This document shows, piece after piece, positions 1-13,500 of a stretch of DNA of 64,000 nt (the stretch's first letter is position 1; every line of letters begins with the position of its first letter). Under the pieces are notes generated by a model. It had not been told where the DNA came from. It saw only the letters and a list, made by a program, of their open reading frames with translations, and did no database searches. The translations under genes were made by a program, and so were the position numbers. Source of the DNA: Glandiceps talaboti (Eukaryota > Hemichordata > Enteropneusta > Spengelidae); assembly GCF_964340395.1 (NCBI RefSeq), contig NC_135554.1:11166975-11230974 (forward strand), given 5' to 3'.

Positions 1-1295
1 GAAACGCACATTAACAATATGTAGATCTACTTGCTTACATACTTCTAACAGCTGTCTGCCAAGTAGGTTGATACTTTTGTCTTTCGAACTACGTGGCAGC
101 TCAAAACTGTCCGATTGATAACCCGGCTGTAAAAAAGCATCATCGTCTTGTACTATATAATCAGGCAATTCACCGGTACGGGCATTAAAATCACCAACAA
201 GGATCAAATAAAATTCATTAAGCTTAGCATATGCGTCTAGGATGATATGTTCTAAATTATCAATATACCATGTAAGGCATCTGGTGAATACATTGGTGAA
301 TTTTCTGGGGGAACATACACTGCACATAAAAGAATATCTCTATCTAGACTAAATGTTGTTTTATCTAAGATAACCGAGACACGTAAGGAGCTAAGTGCTC
401 AACAACAAAAAGGATACACCACCAGAGTGTCTACCAAAATGACTACGCTTGGTATTAAATGACGAATAGCATTTAAAGCCACTAATAGCATTGTCGAAGT
501 CATCTTCAGACTTTGTCCAAGTTTCATTTACACATACAATAGGATACTTATTTATTAATTCTATAAAGTCAATATTATTCAAATGTTTTTGTAAACCTTG
601 AGTGTTCCATGCTAGAATGGCAAATGGAGTCTTGCTATGCAGGGCCCGGCCAAAGACCTAGCTAGGTCGATGACGTTGATCCTTCAGTTCCTTACAGGTG
701 TGACCTTCTTCATCGTAGAAATAGACTTTCTTCCCAACTTCTGAAGTGACAATAAGTTTGTTATAATTCAGCCTTGCTTTCGCGGAAGCATTAAGTTGGA
801 GGATTTCACGCTTCTTTGCCAACAATTTACTTCGAATAGCTCTCATCCTTGGGGAGAAGTCTTCGTCGATGCTGATTGATGTACCTTTCAATTTATATGC
901 ATTACGTAAAACGGTGTCCTTGTCTTTGAAGAAGGAGAACATTGCAACAATCAAAGGTGATCCACGAACTGATTACCGGAGATTCTATGCACCCGTTTGA
1001 ATAGTATATCTTTGGCAATACCTAGTTTGTCTCTGATTAAATCTTTGACAGTATTCTCTGACGTTTCCCAGTCTTCAAACAGCGTTTCTTGGTCAACGCC
1101 TCGAAATAACTAGGTTACATCTATGACTTGTGTTATCTCTGTCATCACTCTGCTTTCGTAGCGTTTTGACTTCTTTCCTTAGTTCAGTCAATTCGTCTGT
1201 ACATACTTTTATCCCTGCAATAGAATGTTCAACTACATCAATTCGCCGAGCATTTGAAAGCGTGGTTTCTCTGATTACATATAGGGTGTCTTCAA
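1..1295 (-). mobile_element. L1-like LINE, degenerate, ORF1 end plus ORF2 endonuclease
   Basis: Read on the minus strand, 658-1110 encodes a stretch like the RRM/C-terminal part of LINE ORF1 proteins (for example FSFFKDKDTVLRNAYKLKGT at about 937-878). It is preceded, at about 1120-1290, by a coiled-coil-like segment rich in E, K and L. Downstream, 1-650 encodes an endonuclease/exonuclease/phosphatase fold: AILAWNTQGLQ near 620, NETWTKSEDD near 510, LCAVYVPPEN near 320 and DFNARTG near 190. These match the APE-type endonuclease at the start of non-LTR retrotransposon ORF2. The frame is broken by stops and shifts, so this is a dead copy. Reverse transcriptase would lie left of the window. The 5' end is near 1293, where unrelated intron sequence begins. 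Confidence 0.8.
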
Positions 1296-1392
1296 TATTA
1301 TATAGATCATTACTGTAATTAAATTCTGTAAAATTCTGCAAAGCAATTAAAAATGACATTGTAATATGATGCCTGTCATATTTATTTTTCAG

Positions 1393-1572
1393 CTGATTGT
1401 AGTACACCACCGACAGGAACACAAGCATCAAGTTCATGTACATCACCTTATTTACATGGTAAAAGCTGTCAATACACCTGTAATAATGGTTATCATACAA
1501 GTGATGGATCAAGTACAGTTGATATCACATGTAACAGTGGGACTTGGAGTAGTAGTAGTGTTATCTGTATTG
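1393..1572 (+). CDS. Sushi/CCP domain exon 1 (array unit 1)
   Basis: A 180-bp exon with phase 1 at both ends, from the acceptor ...tttttcag to the donor gtatgt. It encodes one complement-control-protein module of about 60 residues with the four Cys expected for the fold: [31 protein letters not shown] and a final VIC. It is the first exon of the gene visible here. A Ser replaces the Gly that follows the first Cys in the other copies. Confidence 0.9.
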
Positions 1573-4500
1573 GTATGTATTTTTGTAATTTAGCAATGTT
1601 TCCTTTTTGATCTTAGATATTCCATGTGGATATAAGTATTGGATTTTATATCGATCATTACTGTAAACAAATTTTCTAAAATTGATGATGTGTATTTCAT
1701 CTTAACAAATACAGGGTATCATCACACACAGAGAGTCATTGTCTATTCCAATCACAGCAGCCAGTCATTTAAGATATAAATTAGAATTGCACCCAAGCTT
1801 TCATACATTATATGTGTCTGTATAACACACTGTGTGAATGGTTCAAAAACCATAGTCTTACCATCGAAACTACCAAACAACTATATATCTATGGGGTGGA
1901 TACAATCATGTGACAGACTGAATGATGTTCCACTATTATAAGGTGTCAAAACAAACCAAACAGTTGACCATTCATTGCATGCAATCAAACACTGTACATG
2001 TAGAAGAGATCAGCTGATATTGTTTATTGATAATCATAAATTTATCTTTAACACAATTTTATCCTCATTAGAGAAAACCAGTCTCAACTGAAGTAATTGC
2101 TAATGTATAGTTTGAAGAAAGACTATTGGCATCAAGAATCAGAACGCACAAGAGAGAAACAAAAGAAATGCTTAATTTCAAGTAAAAAACGTACCAAACA
2201 ATTAGGGACTTCAAATTTGCAGATACCAGAAACTCAATGTATTTTGAGTGTAGGCACAAATTCATCAGAAATTCACCTTGAATCTTTGACCCCTAAAATG
2301 TGCTACTGTAACAACACCTAATTAGTGGATTTGTAATTCACACAACTGAACTGTTGTTCAATTTATTGTGTAGATCTAAAGACATTGTGAAGGTTATTGT
2401 TTGTGTTTCTGAACACTGCCTACGATAGAACTTGTTGGGGATGTTACTTGGTGTATAGCAGATGGACTTTTGGAGACAAACTGATCAGATTAGTAATATG
2501 CCATGTATTCTGATCATAATATGAAGACTCCAAATTTACCAGTCTGAGACTTCCAGTAACTCTCTCATCTTATAAACTAGAACCTCCCCAATAATCTTCA
2601 ATTAATTTTTTAACTGAAAAGTTCAATAGAAACATTTTGTCTCCAAAACATGATTGCTGTGGAGGAATTTACAGTTATGCACGTGCATCTCAATGTTTGC
2701 CCTTAGTAACAGTGAAATGACAATGTATATTGGAAGGATAACAAAATTGGTGATTAGGCAGGTGAATCAGCATTAAAAAAGAATGAACTGTATACATGTG
2801 TGCTACAGTGCCATTCGCATAATTTTAAAAATGTTCTACAGTGTGCTGCTTTAGTTAGTTGGCAGTATGTACAATTACTTATTTGCACACTTAATAAGGT
2901 ATGTGCCAATGGTAGTAATGGCAGCATATGATGTGCTCATCCTGTTCTTCCATATGTCAGGGCTCGGTGAATTTGTGTGTGAGGATGTTATTTTGAGGTC
3001 TATATATTTTTTTAAAATGTTTACCAGAAAATTTGTCATTGTACATAAAGGAAATGATTTGTAAATAAACTGGATAAACACAGTCACTATATAATGTACA
3101 ATGTATAGCCTGTACTAATGTCTGTTGCATCCCTACATTTATATGTATGTCTGGTGACTCCAGATTTATTACTGGTATAGTATAATTTTACCCAAGATTT
3201 ATTCAAAATTATGATAGACTGCATTTTGTATTTTAATCCTTTTCAAATCAAATGATATCGTTGTGCTAACTAAATGTATAATATTTTTGCAACTTGAAAG
3301 CAATTATGATTGATGATTTATCTGCAAAGCAATTAAAAATGACATTGTAATATGATGCCTGTCATATTTATTTTTTCAGTCGATTGTGGCACACCAACGA
3401 CAGGAATACAAGCATCAAGTTCATGTACAGCACCTTATTTACATGGTAAAAGCTGTCAATACACCTGTAATAATGGTTATCTTACCAGCGGTGGATCAAG
3501 TACAGTTGATATCACATGTAACAGTGGGACTTGGAGTAGTAGTAGTGTTATCTGTATTGGTAGGTATTTTTGGTAATTTAGCAATGTTTACTTTTTGATC
3601 TTAGATATTCCATGTGGATATAAGTATTGGATTTTATATAGATCATTACTGTAATTACATTTTGTAAAATTGATGACGTGTATTTCATCTTAATAAATAC
3701 AGGGTATCATCACACACAGAGAGTCATTGTCTATTCCAATCACAGCAGCCAGTCATTTAAGATATAAATTAGAATTGCATGCAAGCATACATTATATGTG
3801 TCTGTATAACACATGCACTGTAAATGGTTCAAAAACCGTAGTCTTACCATCGAAACTACCAAAAAACTATATATCTATGGAGTGGATACAATCATGTGAC
3901 AGGCTGAATGATGTTCCACTATTATAAGGTGTCAAAACAAGCCAAACACTTGACCATTCATTGCATGCAATCAAACACTGTACATGTAGAAGAGATCAGC
4001 TGATATTGTTTATTGATAATCATAAATTTATCTTTAACACAATTTTATCCTCATTGGAGAAAACCAGTCTCACCTGAAGTAATTGCTAATGTATAGTTTG
4101 AAGAAAGACTATTGGCATCAAGAATCAGAAACGAACAAGAGAGAAACAAAAGAAATGCTTAATTTCAAGTAAAAAATGTACCAAACAATTAGGGACTTCA
4201 AATTTGCAGATACCAGAAACTCAATGTATTTTGAGTGTACGCACAATTTCATCAGAAATTCACCTTGAATCTTTGACCACTAAAATGTGCTACTGTAACA
4301 ACACCTAATTAGTGGATTTGTAATTCACACAACTGAACTGTGGTTCAATTTATTGTGTAGTTCTAAAGATATTGTGAAGTTTGTTGTTTGTGTTTGTGAA
4401 CACTGCCTACAATAAACCTTGTTGGTGATGTTACTTGGTGTATAGCAGATGGACTTTTGGAGAGAAAGTGATCAGATTAGTAATATGCCATGTATTCTGA

Positions 4501-7500
4501 TCATAATATTAAGACTCCAAATTTACCAGTCTGAGACTTCCAGTAACTCTCTCATCTTATAAACTAGAACCTCCCCAATAATCTTCAATTAATTTTTGAA
4601 CTGAAAAGTTCAATAGAAACATTTTGTCTCCAAAACATGATTGCTGTGCAGGAATTTACAGTTATGCACGTGCATCTCAATCTTTGCCCTTAGCATCAGT
4701 GAAATGACAATGTATATTGGAAGGATAACAAAATTGATGATTAGGCAGGTGAATCAGCATTAAAAAAGAATGAACTGTATACATGTGTGCTACAGTGCCA
4801 TTCGCATAATTTTAAAAATGTTCTACAGTGTGCTGCTTTAGTTAGTTGGCAGTATGTACAATTACTTATTTGCACACTTAATAAGGTATGTGCCAATGGT
4901 AGTAATGGCAGCATATGATGTGCTCATCCTGTTCTTCCATATGTCAGGGCTCGGTGAATTTGTGTGTGAGGATGTTATTTTGAGGTCTATATATTTTTTT
5001 AAAATGTTTACCAGAAAATTTGTCATTGTACATAAAGGAAATGATTTGTAAATAAACTGGATAAACACAGTCACTATATAATGTACAATGTATAGTCTGT
5101 ACTAATGTCTGTTGCATCCCTACATTTATATGTATGTCTGGTGACTCCAGATTTATTACTGGTATAGTATAATTTTACCCAAGATTTATTCAAAATTATG
5201 ATAGACTGCATTTTGTATTTTAATCCTTTTCAAATCAAATGATATCGTTGTGGTAACTAAATGTATAATATTTTTGCAACTTGAAAGCAATTATGATTGA
5301 TGATTTATCTGCAAAGCAATTAAAAATGACATTGTAATATGATGCCTGTCATATTTATTTTTTCAGTCGATTGTGGCACACCACCGACAGGAATACAAGC
5401 ATCAACTTCATGTACAGCACCTTATTTAAATGGTAAAAGCTGTCAATACACCTGTAATAATGGTTATCATACAAGTGATGGATCAAGTACAGTTGATATC
5501 ACATGTAACAGTGGGACTTGGAGTAGTAGTAGTGTTATCTGTATTGGTAGGTATTTTTGGTAATTTAGCAATGTTTACTTTTTGATCTTAGATATTCCAT
5601 GTGGATATAAGTATTGGATTTTATATAGATCATTACTGTAATTAAATTTTGTAAAATTGATGACGTGTATTTCATCTTAATAAATACAGGGTATCATCAC
5701 ACACAGAGAGTCATTGTCTATTCCAATCACAGCAACCAGTCAATTAAGATATAAATTAGAATTGCATGCAAGCATACATTATATGTGTCTGTATAACACA
5801 TGCACTGTAAATGGTTCAAAAACCGTAGTCTTACCATCGAAACTACCAAACAACTATATATCTATGGAGTGGATACAATCATGTGACAGGCTGAATGATG
5901 TTCCACTATTATAAGGTGACAAAACAAGGCAAACAGTTGACTATTCATTGCATGCAATCAAACACTGTACATGTAGAAGAGATCAGCTGATATTGTTTAT
6001 TGATAATCATAAATTTATCTTTAACACAATTTTATCCTCATTAGAGAAAACCAGTCTCAACTGAAGTAATTGCTAATGTATAGTTTGAAGAAAGACTATT
6101 GGCATCAAGAATCAGAAACGAACAAGAGAGAAACAAAAGAAATGCTTAATTTCAAGTAAAAAACGTACCAAACAATTAGGGACTTCAAATTTGCAGATAC
6201 CAGAAACTCACTGTATTTTAAGTGTAGGCACAATTTCATCAGAAATTCACCTTGAATCTTTGACCCCTAAAATGTGCTACTGTAACAACACCTAATTAGT
6301 GGATTTGTAATTCACACAACTGAACTGTGGTTCAATTTATTGTGTAGTTCTAAAGACATTGTGAAGTTTGTTGTTTGTGTTTGTGAACACTGCCTACAAT
6401 AAACCTTGTTGGTGATGTTACTTGGTGTATAGCAGATGGACTTTTGGAGACAAACTGATCCGATTAGTAATATGCCATGTATTCTGATCATAATATTAAG
6501 ACTCCAAATTTACCAGTCTGAGACTTCCAGTAACTCTCTCATCTTATAAACTAGAACCTCCCCAATAATCTTCAATTAATTTTTGAACTGAAAAGTTCAA
6601 TAGAAACATTTTGTCTCCAAAACATGATTGCTGTGCAGGAATTTACAGTTATGCACGTGCATCTCAATGTTTGCCCTTAGTAACAGTGAAATGACAATGT
6701 ATATTGGAAGGATAACAAAATTGGTGATTAGGCAGGTGAATCAGCATTAAAAAAGAATGAACTGTATACATGTGTGCTACAGTGCCATTCGCATAATTTT
6801 AAAAATGTTCTACAGTGTGCTGCTTTAGTTAGTTGGCAGTATGTACAATTACTTATTTGCACACTTAATAAGGTATGTGCCAATGGTAGTAATGGCAGCA
6901 TATGATGTGCTCATCCTGTTCTTCCATATGTCAGGGCTCGGTGAATTTGTGTGTGAGGATGTTATTTTGAGGTCTATATATTTTTTTAAAATGTTTACCA
7001 GAAAATTTGTCATTGTACATAAAGGAAATGATTTGTAAATAAACTGGATAAACACAGTCACTATATAATGTACAATGTATAGCCTGTACTAATGTCTGTT
7101 GCATCCCTACATTTATATGTATGTCTGGTGACTCCAGATTTATTACTGGTATAGTATAATTTTACCCAAGATTTATTCAAAATTATGATAGACTGCATTT
7201 TGTATTTTAATCCTTTTCAAATCAAATGATATCGTTGTGGTAACTAAATGTATAATATTTTTGCAACTTGAAAGCAATTATGATTGATGATTTATCTGCA
7301 AAGCAATTAAAAATGACATTGTAATATGATGCCTGTCATATTTATTTTTTCAGCTGATTGTGGCACACCACCTGAAGGAACACAAGCATCAAGTTCATGT
7401 ACAGCACCTTATTTACATGGTAAAAGCTGTCAATACACATGTAATAATGGTTATCTTACCAGCGGTGGATCAAGTACAGTTGATATCACATGTAACAGTG

Positions 7501-10500
7501 GGACTTGGAGTAGTAGTAGTGTTATCTGTATTGGTATGTATTTTTGTAATTTAGCAATGTTTCCTTTTTGATCTTAGATATTCCATGTGGATATAAGTAT
7601 TGGATTTTATATCGATCATTACTGTAAACAAATTTTGTAAAATTGATGATGTGTATTTCATCTTAACAAATACAGGGTATCATCACACACAGAGAGTCAT
7701 TGTCTATTCCAATCACAGCAACCAGCAATTAAGATATAAATTAGAATTGCATGCAAGCTTTCATACATTATATGTGTATGTATAACACATGCACTGTGTG
7801 AATGGTTCAAAAACCATAGTCTTGCCATGAGTAACAACCAAACAACTATAATTTTCATAAGGGTAACAGAAGGGATGCATACAATCAATTGACAGACTGA
7901 ATGATGTTCCACTAACGTGTCAAAACAAACGAAACAGTTAAATGTTGAAGAAACCAAACACTGTACATGTAGAGCAGATCAGCTGTTATTGGGGCTGGAT
8001 GTGCACCTTTGTATGTGTTATAGACAATCATAAACTTAACTGAATACAATTTTATCCTCACTGGAGAAAACCAGTCTCACCTGAAGTATTTGCTAATGTA
8101 TAGTTTGAAGAGAGAGAAAGTCTATTGCCCTCAACCAATCAGAATAACACAGAGACAAAAGAAATGCTTAATTGCAAGTAAAAATGTATTCCAAACCATT
8201 AGAGACTTCAAATTTGAGAGAAGCAAATACAATTAGTTATTTGCAGACTTATGAATAAAATACAATTGTCACAAAAAATGAAACAAGTATGATATGAATC
8301 TTGTACATATTCAAGCAAATTCTTCTGACTCATCTTAATTATCCTTACTACTATTAGCAGAGAGATCTGCTGTCCTTCTCAGCTCAATACCATTATTATC
8401 CTAATCTAATGTGAATATTAAACATTTAATAGATTACGTGTAAGTGCACATAGCCCATACCTTCACAATAGTTATGGAAATATGTGTTCTACAGATCGAA
8501 AGGGAAATTGGTAATCAATGGATACTTCAGATAGGGCTGCCTTCAGAAGATGATATGACACTGAACCAAGTCTAGTCTCTGCTCCCCACCATCTTTCAAA
8601 CTGATATACATTAATTTGTATTTTCTAAAATGTTGACTTGATGTTTCTGATTTTGCTGTATGTGTTAATAGTTATAAACATGGATTTCTTCTAGTGATGC
8701 CATACCCATCAATCCTTTGGAGAATGCCATGTGTTATTGTTAAGCAAGAGACTGCATAAACATTGTTCAGTTCAGTGATGCTTAATTGGTAAATCCAAAT
8801 TGACTGCTTGCTGAAAATTCAACATTTGCAGCTTTTTCTGTGCTCTGAGAGAGAATTCCAAAAGTTAGAGGCACAGTTTGCAATATAATGGCTGCCATAT
8901 GTATTGATGCTAAAATCTGTGGAAATGAATGATTGCAAAAAAGAAGAAAAGCAGTGGAGTGATCATAGCATGTCAAATTCTGAGTATAGGAAAGATAAAA
9001 GATTCCATGGTTTGGCCACTAGGAGTGCTGTTCTCAATTTGGTGGCAGGAAGTGAGGGCCAGAATAGTAGTCTAAGAGTATTGTTAAAGACAGCAGACAC
9101 TAAGTTACCACACATTCTCTATGTTGTTCCGACAATACTATTTTATTAGTGACTATCAGTAATCAAAACATGCCTAACCACTACTGTACTACTCTGTTAT
9201 GGAGTTCTTTCACACACATTCCATTCATTGCTTCATGCAACCAGTGGCCATGACACACATTTTAGACATTACTTTGTGAAATGTGGTGTGCCCTAGCTCT
9301 TGTGATGCTTATCTGAGAAGTGGCTGGAACTCCAGTAACTGGAATACGGCATATTGTCATTGACTTTAGGTCTGAACATAGCTTTTTATTTTCAGCTGAT
9401 TGATCTGCACCACCTGAGGGAACACAAGCATCAAGTTTATGTACAGCACCTTATTTACATGGTAAAAGCTGTCAATACACCTGTAATAATGGTTATCATA
9501 CAAGTGATGGATCAAGTACAGTTGATATCACATGTAACACTGGAACGTGGAAAGTTAGACACATTTACATAGTTTTTACTGAATGATATAATACAGACAT
9601 ATAATATTTCTTTTTTATTTCTTTTTTTCAGCTGATTGTGGCACACCACCGACAGGAACACAAGCATCAAGTTCATGTACAGCACCTTATTTACATGGTA
9701 AAAGCTGTCAATACACCTGTAATAATGGTTATCATACAAGTGATGGATCAAGTACAGTTGATATCACATGTAACAGTGGGTCTTGGAGTAGTAGTGCAGT
9801 TACATGTAATGGTAAGTATATAACTTATAAGTTTATTAAATGCAGTGTACTGAATGATATAGTATAAAATTATAACTTAAATATGATACATTGTGTATTT
9901 TGCATGCAAATACCTAGACTGAAAGATAAGTCATTTGTTCAGCCTTAACAGGCTTCTAAACCATGAATGTTGTATTTTACAGACTAGTGAATACAATATT
10001 GTGCATAACACAGTTATCCAAATAAATAGATTATTTCTCAGCAATATGTATATCCCCAGGAAATAATGGTATATTCATTATCTTTGGGTTCTGGAGAATA
10101 ATAACTTAATTCATATCACATCACATAGATTTTACATAATTGCCAAGAAACACAAAATTCGTCCTCTATTTCACCTTTTCTATTTTGAAATCATACCTGT
10201 CCACCATTGCATCATGGGACATAGCAGACATGCATATCAATTTCATGAAATTATGCATCCTGAATTATTCATAACTATTTATCTAAAGGTAGTAAGCAGT
10301 TAGGAGTGCACATTGAATATTCATGACTCATAAGTGCTACTTTCCTTTAGATAAAGAGCCATGAATGTTTATGCATCCATTCCTAGATCTTGGTACAAGG
10401 TCTATGATGCATCTAATAAATATGTAAGTCTGTTAAGTTCCATTAGATAACAATGGGGCAGTGTGAGAACAATGGAGATGAAACAGAGTTTCAATCTGAT

Positions 10501-13500
10501 GTTTTAGGCAATCACAAAATTTTTGTGATGTCAAGTCATGAAATAACTCTCCAGAATCCAAACTTTAAGAAAATATTCATCCTGGAGTGATATTCCCGGT
10601 CCTTTAAAGGCATGCAATGCAGTAACCATAACTTATGTCATTGGGTTTTGACAAATTAAAATGCATTTGGCAAATTCCAGTACACTCAATATCTGAGTTT
10701 TCATGCACTGACCATCTCAGTTGTGAGACAGGGTCATGTTATTTTTGATTACCATGGGAAAAATGCTGAAATACAGTAGTATGAAACTGGTGTAATTATG
10801 CTCAGTACTGTAAATTAATTCCTTTCCAGCTGATTGTGGTAACCCTACAGTAATCAAAGCATCAAGTTCATGCACAGCACCTTATTTACATGGAGAAAAC
10901 TGTAGATACACTTGTAATGCTGGTTATCATACAAGTGATGGATCAAGTTTGGTTGATATCACATGCATTAGTGGGACTTGGAGTAGTAGCAGTACAGTCA
11001 CATGTGTTGGTAGGTGACAATCAACACAATTCACAAAAACTATACATTGCTTTATGCCTATTCTTGTATAATGCTGATGTTGATGCATGCTCCATTGGAT
11101 CATAAATAACAGCTAGAGTCTCTTCACTTCAGAAATAATTTTAAATTAGTTTAGAATCATTATCAAAATAATACTGTTACAGTAGTATACCAGTATGTAA
11201 TGTGATAAATAAATAATCATCCAGTATTTGAAGGAGTGTGAGGTCATCTTGGACTTGTGCTTGCCAGTATGTCTACATAATATCCCCACCTATTGGTTCA
11301 GTGGGATAGGGCAGCCATGAAGAGACACTCTTATCCGTGATGCAACCACTCTCCTTCAAAATACTCAAAAATAATAATAATGATAATGATGTTGGGTTCT
11401 TATATAGCGCCTTCCCGCGCCATGCTCAAAGCACTAATAATTATTACCCCTGGCTCAGATCAGAATGGCACAACAGCCCTTTCGTCTTCCTCAACTCCTC
11501 GGGGAGCATACAATCCATTGCAGCCATTTAAGCGCATATGATTAAAGCCGTCACATTGCAACCTACATTCTACCAGGTCCCCAATTATACAGCTGGGTTG
11601 ACTTAGGCACAGTTGTGGTTCAAATCTTACCCAAGGACTTTTACCACTCAGAAACAAACAGCAGGCAGTGACAGGGCTGCAACTTGTAGATTCCGAGCTG
11701 GTCACGCTAACCAAATTAAATATTTATAGCAAATTTACAAGTTAAAATTGAACATGCCATGTGATGTGCTAATCATATACAACATTTTAGTGTAGGTGTA
11801 TGATTATGCATCCGTGCATCAGTTGATTCAAGTACACGGTTGTATGTTTCCACAGTGTGTTAATATATGATGATATCACTTCTCTTTCAGCTGATTGTGG
11901 TACACCACCTACACGAACACAAGCATCAAGCTCATGTTCACAATCTCCTTATATAAATGGTGATACATGTAGATACACCTGTTATGATGGTTACCATACA
12001 AGTGATGGATCAAGTTATGTTGATCTCACATGTAACAGTGGGACCTGGAGTACTAGTACAGTGACATGTATTGGTAAGTGGTATAACCACATACTTGAAT
12101 TAAAATATAAATCAGATTGACATACATGTAGTAAAAATAAATTATGTAAAATATAGCGCACAGGTACTGTGATATATGAAATATTTTGATGTTATTTCTA
12201 TTGCAACTGCTTGTTGAGATGACTTGAATCACAATGCTGTGGACAACTATCATATTTTCATTTGTACGTTGAGATGCATTTCCTAGCAAATTGATACTAT
12301 AGCAATTAATTGTTCGGCTTGAATATTACATGTAAATTCATATCTATAGATCTAGATGGCTTTACTTTGCTCTAAACTGTTCAGCTATTCTTCACTGTAA
12401 TACTGTGTTACAAAGTCAATGTGTGCGCAGAGAAAATATAAAACTTGTATATGTATCTCTCTTTCCTGGACAATTCTGCAAGCTTTGAACCATTTGGACT
12501 TGAGACAACTCAAGTGGATGAATTATGTCATGCAGGGCTGAGATTTTGTGTAATAGACTTGATTCTGTGTGCTTACTGGAAGCATGGATTTCATGCTTTT
12601 TAGGAAGGTGAAATTTTTTTAAGGTCTGTACGTGTACATGTGTATGGGTAATAATAACTACAAAGAGCACTCTTTTTATTGTGAAAGTATGCAAAAGTTA
12701 CTGTACATATATTCTTAATAAAGCATTTTTTTTTTACCAGATATTAATGAGTGTTCAAGCAACCCATGTGACAATGGTGGGACATGTGCCAATCAAGTGA
12801 ACAAATATCAGTGTAACTGTGCTGATGGTAATCATGGTCTCACATGCCAGAACTTTTGTACATGTGTGACTGGTGCACTACCTTGTGACAAAATATCTGG
12901 TAATTGTACAGGAACCTGCACACAAACATTTCCAGATATGGTTTGTGATAAAAGTAAGTACATGTACATGCCAACAATTTCCACTTTTTGAATAGTTTCA
13001 CAGGAATATTAAGGTTATAGACCACGTTCAAAAACTAGAAAAAATTACAAAATTAACTGGGAGGGGGGGGGGGGGGGGCTTCCAACCATCTAAGCCATCA
13101 TTGTATGACCCCCTAATGATTGTAGCACTTCTCAGCCTTGAGATATGGGAACGAATAAAAAACAAAAACAAATGCACCTGGTTTTACCCTCCACTGTCTA
13201 TGGTTTTCCAACCATTTGCACACTTTATCTATTCTAGATTTCAAAGCATACAAATTCAAACATACAATGAAAACAAGAACTCACAAATTACGTTTGGGTT
13301 GGTTGCTGTCCCCACATACCACATGCATTTATTCAGCTCCCCCCTTACATTTCATATCATAAATAGTGCAATTCAGAGTTGTTACAAAGACATTTCCTTT
13401 TAAATATTACCCTAACAAGCTAAAATGTTAGCTGATATGAATTATCCTATGTACTTTGTAAAGTCTATTTGACTAGAATTTTACTTTTCTATCCAGGGCG

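Larger units (their letters stand above)
1335..8250 (+). repeat. Tandem array, exact 1,987-bp period, one sushi exon per unit
   Basis: Four sushi exons start at 1393, 3380, 5367 and 7354, each exactly 1,987 bp after the previous one. The flanking intron is also repeated: the lead-in starting tctgcaaagcaatt occurs at 1335, 3321, 5308 and 7295. Intron copies differ by only about 1-2 percent by eye between units 2 and 3. The array starts abruptly at 1335 next to LINE/intron debris. It decays after about 7790, where the fourth unit becomes patchy and then unrelatable by about 8250. This is a recent segmental amplification inside one gene. Confidence 0.93.

Noticed and set aside
2867-3087. Open frames of 65 and 70 codons repeated at 4854 and 6841
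   Set aside because: They overlap on opposite strands, lie in an intron, have no known similarity, and are identical only because the whole 1,987-bp unit is duplicated.
8782-9149. Overlapping frames on both strands between array and dead exon
   Set aside because: The composition is mixed, there is no recognised family, and the two frames contradict each other. It could be old repeat debris, but I cannot support that.
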